This document shows positions 24,948 to 33,133 of a stretch of DNA of 48,304 nucleotides, piece by piece (position 1 is the first letter of the stretch; each line of letters starts with the position of its first letter). A model generated the notes under the pieces. The model saw nothing but the letters and a program-made list of their open reading frames with translations, ran no database searches and was not told the DNA's origin. Made by a program: the position numbers and the translations under genes. The DNA comes from CAYVAR01 sp964449675 (GTDB lineage Bacteria; Patescibacteriota; Microgenomatia; UBA10105; UBA927): contig CAYVAR010000006.1 in NCBI GenBank assembly GCA_964449675.1, positions 1 through 48,304 of the forward strand, read 5' to 3'.

Positions 24948-25027
24948 ATGGCTACATGGTCATATGGCTATATGGCTTCAAAAAAACTTACGATAAAACC
25001 ATCTAACCATAGTAACCATCTAGCCAT
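24948..25027. repeat. inverted pair of octamer arrays (ATGGCTAx type)
   Basis: On the plus strand 24948-24979 reads ATGGCTAC, ATGGTCAT, ATGGCTAT, ATGGCTTC. On the minus strand 25027-24995 reads ATGGCTAG, ATGGTTAC, T, ATGGTTAG, ATGGTTTT. The arms can pair imperfectly across a 15-base loop. It fills the gap between the acyltransferase stop and the GT2 start. Confidence 0.8.
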
Positions 25028-25032
25028 TTACG

Positions 25033-25671
25033 TTACTGAAACAATCTCGCAAACTTCAATGTATACCCAAGATCTTTGTGTCGATACCGTATGTGTTTCG
25101 CAGGTACACCGCCGACGATGCTGTACGGCTCTACATCATGTGTTACCACCGCCCCGCTTGCCACAACAGCACCTTTTCCTATATGAACTCCAGAAAGAAT
25201 CGTTGCGCGCGTGCCGATAACAACGTAGTCATCAATAACGACATCGCCTTCGACTTCGCGGAAATCAGTACTATCGATATCGTGCTGCATAGTATAAATA
25301 CGTACTTCGCCAGCTATCGAAACGTTGTTACCAATCCGAAGCGGCTTTCTTTTTGGATTAAAAAAATCTTGTAAATACACGATTACCTTCTCCCACCTTC
25401 CAGGTGTTCTTAAGTCCGCTTCACCTGAAAGGTGTTTCTTCTCCCACTTACGATAAAATCTGCCATCTAAGAATGCGTCGTTTCCGACAATCGTGTTGTT
25501 GCCTATCTCAACACCAGATGGAAGATTAAAACGGGCAAGCCAATGAATCGAGGTGTTATGACCAATTTTGATACGAAAAAGCGTACGATAGAGGAAAAGT
25601 CGAATCGTATGACTTGGAATGAGTCCGGTCAGCGTTGCTAAAAAAACCCACAAATCAATAAAAAATCGCAT
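25033..25671 (-). CDS. hexapeptide-repeat acyltransferase (LbH, maltose/xenobiotic acetyltransferase-like)
   Basis: The protein has 212 residues. The C-terminal half has left-handed beta-helix repeats: IGNNVSIAGEVRIYTMQHDI, DDYVVIGTRATILSGVHIGKGAVVASGAVVTHDVEPYSIVGGVPAKHIRYR. The catalytic His is probably the one in TMQHDID. Acetyl-CoA-dependent O-acetyltransferases of this type decorate surface sugars. The N-terminal segment (about 1-30) is hydrophobic or amphipathic and might touch the membrane. It lies between two repeat-rich gaps of about 95 bases on either side. Confidence 0.88.
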   Translation of the reverse strand: MRFFIDLWVFLATLTGLIPSHTIRLFLYRTLFRIKIGHNTSIHWLARFNLPSGVEIGNNTIVGNDAFLDGRFYRKWEKKHLSGEADLRTPGRWEKVIVYLQDFFNPKRKPLRIGNNVSIAGEVRIYTMQHDIDSTDFREVEGDVVIDDYVVIGTRATILSGVHIGKGAVVASGAVVTHDVEPYSIVGGVPAKHIRYRHKDLGYTLKFARLFQ

Positions 25672-25680
25672 ATATCCGAT

Positions 25681-25762
25681 GCTAATATACTAATTGATAC
25701 TAATGCCACGAATAATGACGTTTTTTATTCGTATCATTCGTATGCATTCGTAGATTGGTATC
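25681..25762. repeat. inverted pair of nonamer arrays (ATTCGTATC type)
   Basis: The plus strand at 25727-25762 reads ATTCGTATC, ATTCGTATG, CATTCGTAG, ATTGGTATC. The minus strand across 25681-25712 reads ATTAGTATC, A, ATTAGTATA. A short hairpin (ACGAATAA with TTATTCGT) sits in the middle. It fills the gap between two genes. Confidence 0.65.
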
Positions 25763-25770
25763 GCATCAAT

Positions 25771-26853
25771 TTATTTTTTTCCAACTTCTTCTAACACTTC
25801 AAGCGTCTGTTTTGCTGCTTTTTCCCAGGTAAATTTTGCGACCTGTGCTTTTGCCGCCATTATGCGCTTCTCTTTTTCTTTTCCCTCAAGCGCTTCAGTC
25901 AGACCCTTAGCGATGCTCACTACATCTTCCGGATCTACATAGATACCAGCTTCACCTGCTATTTCAGGAAGACTTGAGACGTTACTTACAACAACAGTCA
26001 CACCATAGGACATTGCCTCAAGCGCCGGCAATCCAAAACCTTCATAAAGACTCGGAAGTGCAAATACTTTTGCATTCTTATATAGGGAAGGAAGGTCACT
26101 GTCTGCCACAAAATCCAAGAATTTTACCCGCTGGGCCACACCATGCTTTTGTGGAGCAGCAAGAATTTCTTCATAGAGCCATCCCTTTTTACCGACAATG
26201 ACAAGCGTGAGAGCGGGATATTTGGAAGCGATCTGACTGAATGCCTCTATAAGACGCACAAAGTTTTTCCGGGGCTGAAGTGTTCCCACAGAGAGGATAT
26301 AGTCAGATTCTGGCACTTTGGGTGAAATTTGGGTTTTGGGCATGCTAAAACCGGGATAGGTCACAATGACGGTCTTTTCCGGCACGTTATATGCTTCCAT
26401 TATAGCACGTTTACTAAACTCGCTGATTGTAAGAATTGCCCGTGCGTGACGCACGCTGTATGCCGTCCAGTGAACGAGCTGATGGAGATCGCCTGGCCGA
26501 AACATCTGTGGATAGGAAAGGTAGGAAACATCCATGATAGACATAACTTTTGGGATATTCACCCAGCGGGGAATATAGTGCGTCGGCGAAAAAATTACGT
26601 CTGGTCGAGGTCGATCAAGAGTTAAAACCAACGGTAAGCCTACGAAGGTCCATAGATTTTTCGGCACTGCAACTTGATACGTCCACCGATCTGTTTGCAT
26701 GGGCATATCAGAAAGCGGCGAACCCGGTAGGTAAACTCGAAAAGAATGAGAGTAAGAAATCGCGCGAAGATGTCTTAGTATCTCATGCGCGTACCGCCCT
26801 ATTCCTACTCTGCTGCCAACATTTGCTTCGTATCCGTCAATAGCAATGATCAT
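25771..26853 (-). CDS. GT4-family glycosyltransferase
   Basis: This is a complete GT-B enzyme of 360 residues. IIAIDGYEANVGSRVGIGRYAHEIL opens the acceptor domain. SVGTLQPRKNFVRLIEAFSQI starts the donor domain, and SLYEGFGLPALEAMSYGVTVV contains the E-x7-E motif. It overlaps the half-length glycosyltransferase upstream by ATGA. It has no membrane segment and acts in the cytoplasm, presumably on a lipid-linked sugar chain. Confidence 0.92.
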   Translation of the reverse strand: MIIAIDGYEANVGSRVGIGRYAHEILRHLRAISYSHSFRVYLPGSPLSDMPMQTDRWTYQVAVPKNLWTFVGLPLVLTLDRPRPDVIFSPTHYIPRWVNIPKVMSIMDVSYLSYPQMFRPGDLHQLVHWTAYSVRHARAILTISEFSKRAIMEAYNVPEKTVIVTYPGFSMPKTQISPKVPESDYILSVGTLQPRKNFVRLIEAFSQIASKYPALTLVIVGKKGWLYEEILAAPQKHGVAQRVKFLDFVADSDLPSLYKNAKVFALPSLYEGFGLPALEAMSYGVTVVVSNVSSLPEIAGEAGIYVDPEDVVSIAKGLTEALEGKEKEKRIMAAKAQVAKFTWEKAAKQTLEVLEEVGKK

Positions 26854-27389
26854 AATCCTGGATAAACAACTGTGCCATTTCCAATACCAAGGAGTTCCTG
26901 TGCGTCTTTTGCTGTTGCCATGGAATCACAAAAAAAGTTCCTACAATCCTTTTTGGCCCACGCGAGTCTCCTTTTTTGAACGCTAACAATATTGGTGTCT
27001 CCAAAGCTTTCCGGAAATCTGAGCACGGTAAGGTCATGAATTGTTGTTATACCTTTTGCTTTACGAAGCGGAGGTTGTGTCCAGTCACTACTCCAGAAAA
27101 CATCGACATCTCCGATAAACCATTCAATTGGAAAAATATGTAGCATATTCCAAAAAATATCAAGGAGCGTTGGCGGTATCGGAAATACCTTAAGTCTCAC
27201 ATGTTTACTTAAATGATATATAGTATGAAAGTATTTTGAAAAAACATCACGCCTCCGAAGCGAAGCTCCAAAAAGGATATATTGGTTGGTTTTATCAATC
27301 GTCAAAAGCGCCCGCACCATTTCTTGTACGTAATTACTAACTCCCGTCCCTTCATACACAATCTGACTTATGTCGATGCCTATTCGCAT
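26850..27389 (-). CDS. N-terminal half of a GT4 glycosyltransferase
   Basis: The 179 residues match only the acceptor domain of GT4 enzymes: IGIDISQIVYEGTGVSNYVQEMVRAL and TTIHDLTVLRFPESFG. The chain stops at GNGTVVYPGL, the point where full-length relatives (VTYEGID in the gene at 16191, VTYPGFS in the gene at 25771) pass into the donor domain. The whole nucleotide-sugar-binding domain is missing. The stop is joined by ATGA to the next GT4. It could be a deletion product, an inactive remnant, or a subunit that works with a separate donor-domain protein. Confidence 0.8.
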   Translation of the reverse strand: MRIGIDISQIVYEGTGVSNYVQEMVRALLTIDKTNQYILFGASLRRRDVFSKYFHTIYHLSKHVRLKVFPIPPTLLDIFWNMLHIFPIEWFIGDVDVFWSSDWTQPPLRKAKGITTIHDLTVLRFPESFGDTNIVSVQKRRLAWAKKDCRNFFCDSMATAKDAQELLGIGNGTVVYPGL

Positions 27390-27392
27390 AAA

Positions 27393-28379
27393 TTAGGTAA
27401 AATAACCATTTGGATGATTTTTGTGCCACGCCCATGCTGAGGAAATAATCGTTTCAATATCAGAATGCTGAGGAACCCACCCAAGGAGTCGTTTGGCTTT
27501 TGTATTATCTGCCCAAAGCTGCGCCGGGTCACCTGGCCTTCTTGGTTTTACCTCAACGTGAATCTGCTTCCCCGTGATTTTTAGTACAACGTCAAGGACT
27601 TCTTTATTGCTGTATCCCCGGCCGACGCCGAGATTTATCACCTCGGACTTCTTATTTTTTGTAAGGAAGTCAAGTGCCCTGATATGCGCGTCTGCTAAGT
27701 CTAACACGTGGATATAATCACGGATGCACGTGCCATCCGGTGTCTCATAATCATTGCCGAATAGCTCAAATACATCCCGTTTACCGCTCGCTACGGCAAG
27801 CGCGAGGGGGATAATGTGCGTTTCATTGGCGTGATCCTCTCCCATCGTACCATCAAGCAAAGCTCCCGCTGCATTAAAGTAGCGTAACAGTACTGACTTG
27901 ATACCATAAATTGTATCGTACCAACCGATGATTTCTTCGATCATATGCTTTGAAGATCCGTAAACGCTTACCGGAGCTATATCTTGATCTTCAGTAATTG
28001 GACAAACTTTCGGATATCCGTAGACTGCACTTGTTGAAGAAAAAATGATGGTACCACACCCATGCAGTCGCATTGATTCAAGAAGATTTAAGCTCCCAAG
28101 AAGATTGTTATAATAATAATCATAGGGACGCTCCATGGACTGCCCAGCGAGTGATAGTGCGGCAAAGTGAACAACAGCGTCAAATTCTTCAGAAGAAAAA
28201 ATTTTATCAATCGTGTCTTTATTTGTAAGGTCACCGACAATAAGCCTACTTTGTCCGATAGCTTCCTTATGACCAGTCTGTAAGCTGTCAAAAATAACGA
28301 CAGTATGTCCTGTTTGCCTCAAAAGTGCACTAGTGACCGATCCAATATATCCAGCACCTCCGGTAACAAGGATGTTCAT
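27393..28379 (-). CDS. galE: UDP-glucose 4-epimerase
   Basis: This extended SDR interconverts UDP-glucose and UDP-galactose. It has 328 residues. The NAD loop TGGAGYIGS is at 6-14. The catalytic Ser lies in SSTSAVYG and the YxxxK motif in VYGSSKHM. LRYFNAAGA, GDDYETPDGTCIRDYIHVLDLADAH-like sequence (with FGNDYETPDGT) and a C-terminal WGPQH-like WVPQHSDIE are typical of GalE. The open frame runs to 28532 but the conserved N-terminus starts at the ATG at 28379. It supplies UDP-galactose to the cluster. Confidence 0.95.
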   Translation of the reverse strand: MNILVTGGAGYIGSVTSALLRQTGHTVVIFDSLQTGHKEAIGQSRLIVGDLTNKDTIDKIFSSEEFDAVVHFAALSLAGQSMERPYDYYYNNLLGSLNLLESMRLHGCGTIIFSSTSAVYGYPKVCPITEDQDIAPVSVYGSSKHMIEEIIGWYDTIYGIKSVLLRYFNAAGALLDGTMGEDHANETHIIPLALAVASGKRDVFELFGNDYETPDGTCIRDYIHVLDLADAHIRALDFLTKNKKSEVINLGVGRGYSNKEVLDVVLKITGKQIHVEVKPRRPGDPAQLWADNTKAKRLLGWVPQHSDIETIISSAWAWHKNHPNGYFT

Positions 28380-28393
28380 AAAGATATTGTACC

Positions 28394-28606
28394 TCAAGAG
28401 GAATGGCGAAGGGAAATAAGAACGTACATCAAAAAATATGCGGCTGCGTACCATGTTAATCGCTCTGCAGTAAAAAATGTCCACGTGGCAAAGAGAGGAA
28501 TGGCTAAAACTAAACACAAAAGACCAGTCCATACAAAATATGAGGGTCGACGAAGGAGCATGAGAACTGACAGAATCAGAAAAAATGTAAAATCTTGTAT
28601 TTTCAT
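28394..28606 (-). CDS. small membrane protein, short member of the cluster's small-protein family
   Basis: It has 70 residues and two to three hydrophobic segments. The end AERLTWYAAAYFLMYVLISLRHSS resembles TEKLTVWFVLFMVTGIIQQWRE (gene at 40916) and VERTAVWLYLFLVIGVIQKWRE (gene at 46749). It lacks about 50 N-terminal residues present in those two. It lies 36 bases after a GT39-like gene and 14 bases before galE. I do not know its function; placement next to large membrane glycosyltransferases suggests a partner or accessory subunit. Confidence 0.55.
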   Translation of the reverse strand: MKIQDFTFFLILSVLMLLRRPSYFVWTGLLCLVLAIPLFATWTFFTAERLTWYAAAYFLMYVLISLRHSS

Positions 28607-28642
28607 TGAATCAACCAGAAAACATCAAAAGCGAGAGAACGC

Positions 28643-29947
28643 TCATGCAGGATGGACATACATCCACGTCATGATCATCGTCCCGACAAATAATAGAGCT
28701 ATCTCACTATACGCTATCCACGAAAACATTTTTTTCTTTCCAAAGATAAGCGACAAAAATATAGGGGCAATGATAAAAGCAAGAAGCAGTCGAAACCTCA
28801 TCGGAGTTAATCCAAATGGAACCTCATACACATATTGGATAAGGCTTGCACCGACAATAAGGACAAACGGAAGTAAAATCATACTTCTCTTTGTGACCGC
28901 TTGTTTTAACGTATACCCACTTGCAATTGCCATAAACGGAAAAAGGGGAAGCATATACCACCCATGGATATCTGTCCTCGTTACGCTAGCAACGAGGGAA
29001 AATAAATATATCGCTACGGGAATGACAATGTACTTGTGAGATTTCCATTGTAAGCTTAAAAGAATTACGCTCAAAAATCCCCAAAAATACCAACCGTCAT
29101 AAATAATTTTATTTACAATAATCGGTTGAGTCATGAGAATCCACAGGGTCTCGGCTCCAAGTGCACGGCTTCCTTGGAACGCTTGAACGTGGAAAAAAAA
29201 GTCACTACCAAAGTACATACCGTAGGCCATGAAAAGGGCTACAGAAAAAACTACAGGAACCATCATAATAAAGATATGACGAAGTTTTATTTTATCAACG
29301 CAAGATAAAACAAAAAGTGTCAGCGGACTGGTCAATCCTAATATTTTTGTAAGAACCGCGAGGCCACTTCCGACTCCCAACATGAGAAGTGTGTTTATGC
29401 TCTTAACTTTTTTATGAATAAATATATAAAGAGTAATAAGAAATATCGGGGTGAGCAGACTCTCTGCAACGACGATTCGTGCATTCACAACATAAATCGT
29501 TACAACGCTATAGATAAGAAGCGAAAGGAGGCCAACCCAATACCCATACAAAGATTTTCCGAGAATAAACACAAAGCAAAGTGACACGAGAGAAAGCGTG
29601 ATGGGTACAAGTCTTATAATAGAAAGCGTGACTTCTTCAAACGTTGACTGCCCCATGATAAGCGCCCATGCGCCCACGAGTAGTCCGTAAAGAGGCGGAT
29701 GATCAAGATATGGTCTTACTATAGAATAATATAATTTATCTATCGTAAGATTCGTACGATTTATATAGAGTGGAATAGCAGACCAGGATATTGGTTCGCC
29801 TTTGGTAAGTAAACTTACTCCCAAAAACGCAAAAGCATATTCATCACTTGTTGCACCACGTTGAGGATAGAGGGCATAATTGTGCAAACGAAGTAACAGT
29901 CCGAGAAGGAGGATAGTTATGACGAGGATCAAGCGAGATCTACTCAT
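28643..29947 (-). CDS. GT39-type membrane glycosyltransferase
   Basis: The protein has 434 residues and about ten hydrophobic segments. The first outer loop reads YPQRGATSDEYAFAFLGVSLLTKGEP, with the DE pair expected for PMT/ArnT-like catalysis, followed by YLDHPPLYGLLVGAW, a typical GT39 segment. It uses lipid-linked sugars on the outer face (family knowledge). It starts 5 bases after the methyltransferase gene. It has no C-terminal soluble domain. Confidence 0.85.
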   Translation of the reverse strand: MSRSRLILVITILLLGLLLRLHNYALYPQRGATSDEYAFAFLGVSLLTKGEPISWSAIPLYINRTNLTIDKLYYSIVRPYLDHPPLYGLLVGAWALIMGQSTFEEVTLSIIRLVPITLSLVSLCFVFILGKSLYGYWVGLLSLLIYSVVTIYVVNARIVVAESLLTPIFLITLYIFIHKKVKSINTLLMLGVGSGLAVLTKILGLTSPLTLFVLSCVDKIKLRHIFIMMVPVVFSVALFMAYGMYFGSDFFFHVQAFQGSRALGAETLWILMTQPIIVNKIIYDGWYFWGFLSVILLSLQWKSHKYIVIPVAIYLFSLVASVTRTDIHGWYMLPLFPFMAIASGYTLKQAVTKRSMILLPFVLIVGASLIQYVYEVPFGLTPMRFRLLLAFIIAPIFLSLIFGKKKMFSWIAYSEIALLFVGTMIMTWMYVHPA

Positions 29948-29952
29948 GCGTT

Positions 29953-30690
29953 TTAAATTTGAGCTATACAGACAAGCGTTGGCTTACATTGAGTAAGAAT
30001 AATTCCCTGCGTTAGTCCTACTGCCTTCCAAAAATACTCACCGATAAACGAAATGCCCCGCAGTATCGTTTGCTTGAAAAGCTGTATCACTATACTCTCG
30101 TCATAGAGCGTATATGAATTTATTTGGAAAAATATATTTTTCGTAAAACCGACATTTTGAAGTAACTGTAAAAGTGACCCTTGTGTATATATAAACTTAT
30201 GTGTTGTATCGGCAAAAAGTAGATTACTGCTCAATGGATGACTTGCATTAGGAGTTGAGATGAAAATCGTACCATTATCTTTTAAAGACTGCTTGATAAA
30301 GCGAAGTAGTATCACCCCGTCGGTAGGTACATAGTGCTCCAATACATCGTAGAGAATAATAAGATCAAACGAATGTGCATATGCTTTATAAAATTTGCTT
30401 TCATTCCTCTCGTTGATAAGAAGTGCATCAAAACCCCTCTCCTTACAAATATCGACACATTCAGCCGAGTAATCTATGCCAACTATGTTTTTGTATCCTA
30501 GTTTGCGAAGCGCGTATATATTATGGCCCATCCCGCAGCCAACCTCTAAGAAAGAAATATTCTTGTCACTTGGTATATATTTTTCTAAATACGATTTCCA
30601 AACATAGTACCTCTTTATATAACTTTGCTCTCCGACAGTAGAGCGATAATGCGTGGTTACATAATGGTCGTAAAAATTCACCGTTGCCAT
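29953..30690 (-). CDS. class I SAM-dependent methyltransferase
   Basis: The protein has 245 residues. Motif I ISFLEVGCGMGHNIYALRKLG lies at about 40-60, then VGIDYSAECVDICKERG (motif II), LIILYDVLEHYVPTDG and GTIFISTPNASHPLSSN. This is a UbiG/Methyltransf_23-type core often found in polysaccharide clusters, where it may methylate a sugar or the glycan end. The substrate is not evident. It lies 10 bases after the epimerase at 30701. Confidence 0.85.
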   Translation of the reverse strand: MATVNFYDHYVTTHYRSTVGEQSYIKRYYVWKSYLEKYIPSDKNISFLEVGCGMGHNIYALRKLGYKNIVGIDYSAECVDICKERGFDALLINERNESKFYKAYAHSFDLIILYDVLEHYVPTDGVILLRFIKQSLKDNGTIFISTPNASHPLSSNLLFADTTHKFIYTQGSLLQLLQNVGFTKNIFFQINSYTLYDESIVIQLFKQTILRGISFIGEYFWKAVGLTQGIILTQCKPTLVCIAQI

Positions 30691-30700
30691 ATAGGTATTG

Positions 30701-31738
30701 TTATATCATTTTTGACAAACGAACTTGTTGTGTATTTTGTCTAATCCAGTCATATAAATATTTCATTCCGAGACGTATAGGTACTCGGGGTTTCCATAAA
30801 AAATCTTTCTTCGCTTTTCTGATATCGGATATATAAATAGGCTGATCACCAGGACGCCAGTCAGAGAACGTTGCACTAATTTTCTTTTTGAATAATTTCT
30901 CAAGGAGCGGTTTTAATTCATACCATATGGAGATAGTGTTTTGTGGTCCACCGCCAATATTGTAAATCTGGCCTTTTGTTACATTAATATGCTTGAGCGC
31001 CAAATCGTAGGCGCGTAATAAATCATCGATATACAAAAGATCTCGCACCTGCTTTCCGTTCCCATAAATAGTGAGCTTTTTTTGCTGGAGTAACGCAATA
31101 ATAAACCAGGCAACCCACCCCTGGTCCTCCATGCCATACTGGTGCGAACCATATATACACGATTGACGAAAAACAATTGTATTTAATCCGTATATACGGC
31201 TATAATCATGCACGTACTGGTCCGCTGCTCCCTTGCTGCAGCCGTAGGGTGAATAAAAATCAAGATTCTGTGTTTCAGGAACACCAAAGTTTAAATCTTG
31301 AAATACGTAACGAGTTTTTGATTCCAAAATTCTTAGATCCTTAAGTGAACCATAAACTTTATTCGTTGAACTGTAAATTAACATAGGATTACTTCCGCTT
31401 TCTCGTATAGATTCAAGAACATTAAGGGTCCCTCGTGCGTTTATTGCAAAATCTGTTACCGGATCTTCTACAGATGTAGTTACTGCCACTTGCCCTGCTA
31501 AATGAAGCACTGCGTCAACGTTTCGAATGCATGTGAGTAATTTTTTTCGATCAGTACAAATATCTCCTTCAATAATACGAACTTTACTCTTATAATTATG
31601 ATTAAGCCAGGAAATATTATCTCTACAACCAGGCCGGGAAAAATTATCAAAAATGGTTACCTGATGCTTTTGACGCAAGAAATAAGAAGAAGCGTTTATT
31701 CCTATAAAACCGGCTCCTCCTGTGATTAATACATTCAT
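30701..31738 (-). CDS. NAD-dependent sugar epimerase, CDP-paratose 2-epimerase-like
   Basis: This extended SDR has 345 residues. It carries TGGAGFIG (6-13), IFDNFSRPGCRDNISWL, LHLAGQVAVTTSVEDP, SSTNKVYGSL, LDFYSPYGCSKGAADQYVHDY, VFRQSCIYGSHQYGMEDQGWVAWF and GNGKQVRDLLYIDDL. This chain of motifs matches CDP-paratose (tyvelose) 2-epimerase as I remember it. However, the CDP-glucose 4,6-dehydratase and CDP-paratose synthase of that pathway are not seen in the window, so the true substrate may differ. It is preceded by an unusual GC-rich structured gap. Confidence 0.85.
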   Translation of the reverse strand: MNVLITGGAGFIGINASSYFLRQKHQVTIFDNFSRPGCRDNISWLNHNYKSKVRIIEGDICTDRKKLLTCIRNVDAVLHLAGQVAVTTSVEDPVTDFAINARGTLNVLESIRESGSNPMLIYSSTNKVYGSLKDLRILESKTRYVFQDLNFGVPETQNLDFYSPYGCSKGAADQYVHDYSRIYGLNTIVFRQSCIYGSHQYGMEDQGWVAWFIIALLQQKKLTIYGNGKQVRDLLYIDDLLRAYDLALKHINVTKGQIYNIGGGPQNTISIWYELKPLLEKLFKKKISATFSDWRPGDQPIYISDIRKAKKDFLWKPRVPIRLGMKYLYDWIRQNTQQVRLSKMI

Positions 31739-31867
31739 AATTATACGTAGGGTTCGTCCGTCCTGCTCAGCGGGACGGATACGGCCCTTTGGGACGCACC
31801 GTCTGGTGCATCCCTTTGTGCCGCATCTTCATGCGTAAAAGTATTCAAGTTATTCCCAGATGCGGCC
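31739..31867. other. GC-rich structured intergenic region with three inverted repeats
   Basis: Three hairpins are visible: 31757-31763 with 31773-31779 (TCCGTCC/GGACGGA), 31791-31800 with 31805-31814 (GGGACGCACC/GGTGCATCCC, 9 of 10 pairs plus a wobble, 4-base loop), and 31820-31828 with 31858-31866 (GCCGCATCT/AGATGCGGC). It is visibly richer in G and C than its surroundings. No open frame and no U-run. It may be a structured RNA or a repeat element. Confidence 0.6.
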
Positions 31868-33106
31868 TTACCCGTTAAATAAACGCAGGTATGTTGGTAA
31901 TACTCTTGTAATGGTATACTTTTTCATTAATGCTTTATACCCATTTTCTCCGAGATCTCTTGATAATACAGGATTTTGTATTAATTTTGTAATAGCCATC
32001 TGCAATTTATTCGTATCTCCATAAGGAACGGTCAAACCACCTACATTGTTAACAATTAATTCTCTTACTGGAGGAATATCTGCTCCGATGACAGGTTTTT
32101 TTTTATGCCATGCTTCAAGATACGTCAGGCCGAATGTTTCTGTAGCCGACGGCATACAATATACATGAGAAAGCGCAAACAATTCTTCTTTATTCCTCCC
32201 GGTTTTGTATGGCAAATCTATGAGACATCGCCCGTCAATATCCTGTTTTGCCATATTCCACTCTCGCGTTTCACTCCCTATGGCTATGAGTACTATAGAT
32301 GGATCTTTGAGCCATAGCTCGTGTACCGCCCAAAGGACGTGTAGCGCGCCTTTTCCACGGCCTTTAATACCGGCAAAAAGAATTATTTTCCTTCCGAATA
32401 ATCTGTATGTTTCCTTCGCACGCTGTATATCGTGATGAAGCTCTTTTTGTGTGCGCATGGTGCTCGTATTTATGAATAATGGCGCTATAAAAAACTTCTT
32501 GGATTCTATCTGAAAGCTTGCAGAAATATCCTTTTTTTCGGATGTTGATATAACATGTACAGTGTCGGTGACATCAAAAATATGTTGAAACTCAGGATTA
32601 TAATAATCAGTAACGTGCGCGTGAAAAAATGGGGTTATGAACAACTTCGGTCTATACATTAAATGTTGAATACACTCCGCAATCTCTGCATTTATTTCCA
32701 ATGGAAACGGTGAACAATGAACGACATCAAACTTTTTCTTATGTAATAGTTTTTCCAAACCTAACAAATAAGGACCGTTAGAAAAGACTTTCAGTTTATT
32801 CCTGAAATTCTTTGGAAAAAAATGTACATACCGAGCCAGGATAAAAGAGATACTAGAAATAATCTGTGCGCAGGGCAGTCTATAGACCGAAACGCCGTTT
32901 ATCTTTTCATATGAGCTATTGAGTTTTCGACCAAAAAACGGATCATACCAATAACGGGGAGTGAGTGCGTCAGAAGTTATAACAGATATATTACAACCTC
33001 TTTCGACAAGTCCTTCTGCCAGATACTTTACGAACATTTGGGAACCAGATATAACTGCTGGAAGGTATAAAGGCGTAATAAACACCACTTTCTTATGATT
33101 TCTCAT
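31868..33106 (-). CDS. GT4-family glycosyltransferase
   Basis: This GT-B protein has 412 residues. KVVFITPLYLPAVISGSQMFVKYLAEGL opens the acceptor domain. KIILFAGIKGRGKGALHVLWAV starts the donor domain, and SATETFGLTYLEAWHKKKPVIGAD is the donor-binding motif (E-x7-E). It is cytoplasmic. Gene spacing of 27 bases to the GT2 upstream fits one operon. Confidence 0.9.
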   Translation of the reverse strand: MRNHKKVVFITPLYLPAVISGSQMFVKYLAEGLVERGCNISVITSDALTPRYWYDPFFGRKLNSSYEKINGVSVYRLPCAQIISSISFILARYVHFFPKNFRNKLKVFSNGPYLLGLEKLLHKKKFDVVHCSPFPLEINAEIAECIQHLMYRPKLFITPFFHAHVTDYYNPEFQHIFDVTDTVHVISTSEKKDISASFQIESKKFFIAPLFINTSTMRTQKELHHDIQRAKETYRLFGRKIILFAGIKGRGKGALHVLWAVHELWLKDPSIVLIAIGSETREWNMAKQDIDGRCLIDLPYKTGRNKEELFALSHVYCMPSATETFGLTYLEAWHKKKPVIGADIPPVRELIVNNVGGLTVPYGDTNKLQMAITKLIQNPVLSRDLGENGYKALMKKYTITRVLPTYLRLFNG

Positions 33107-33133
33107 GTTATTAGATACCAGTGATACGTTACT

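Noticed and set aside
27393..28532. Longer galE start at 28532
   Set aside because: The added 51 residues precede the conserved MNILVTGGAGYIG start and would swallow the small membrane gene at 28394-28606.
28305..29039. 244-residue open frame on the plus strand
   Set aside because: It runs antisense to galE, the small membrane gene and the GT39 gene; composition is basic and without family features.
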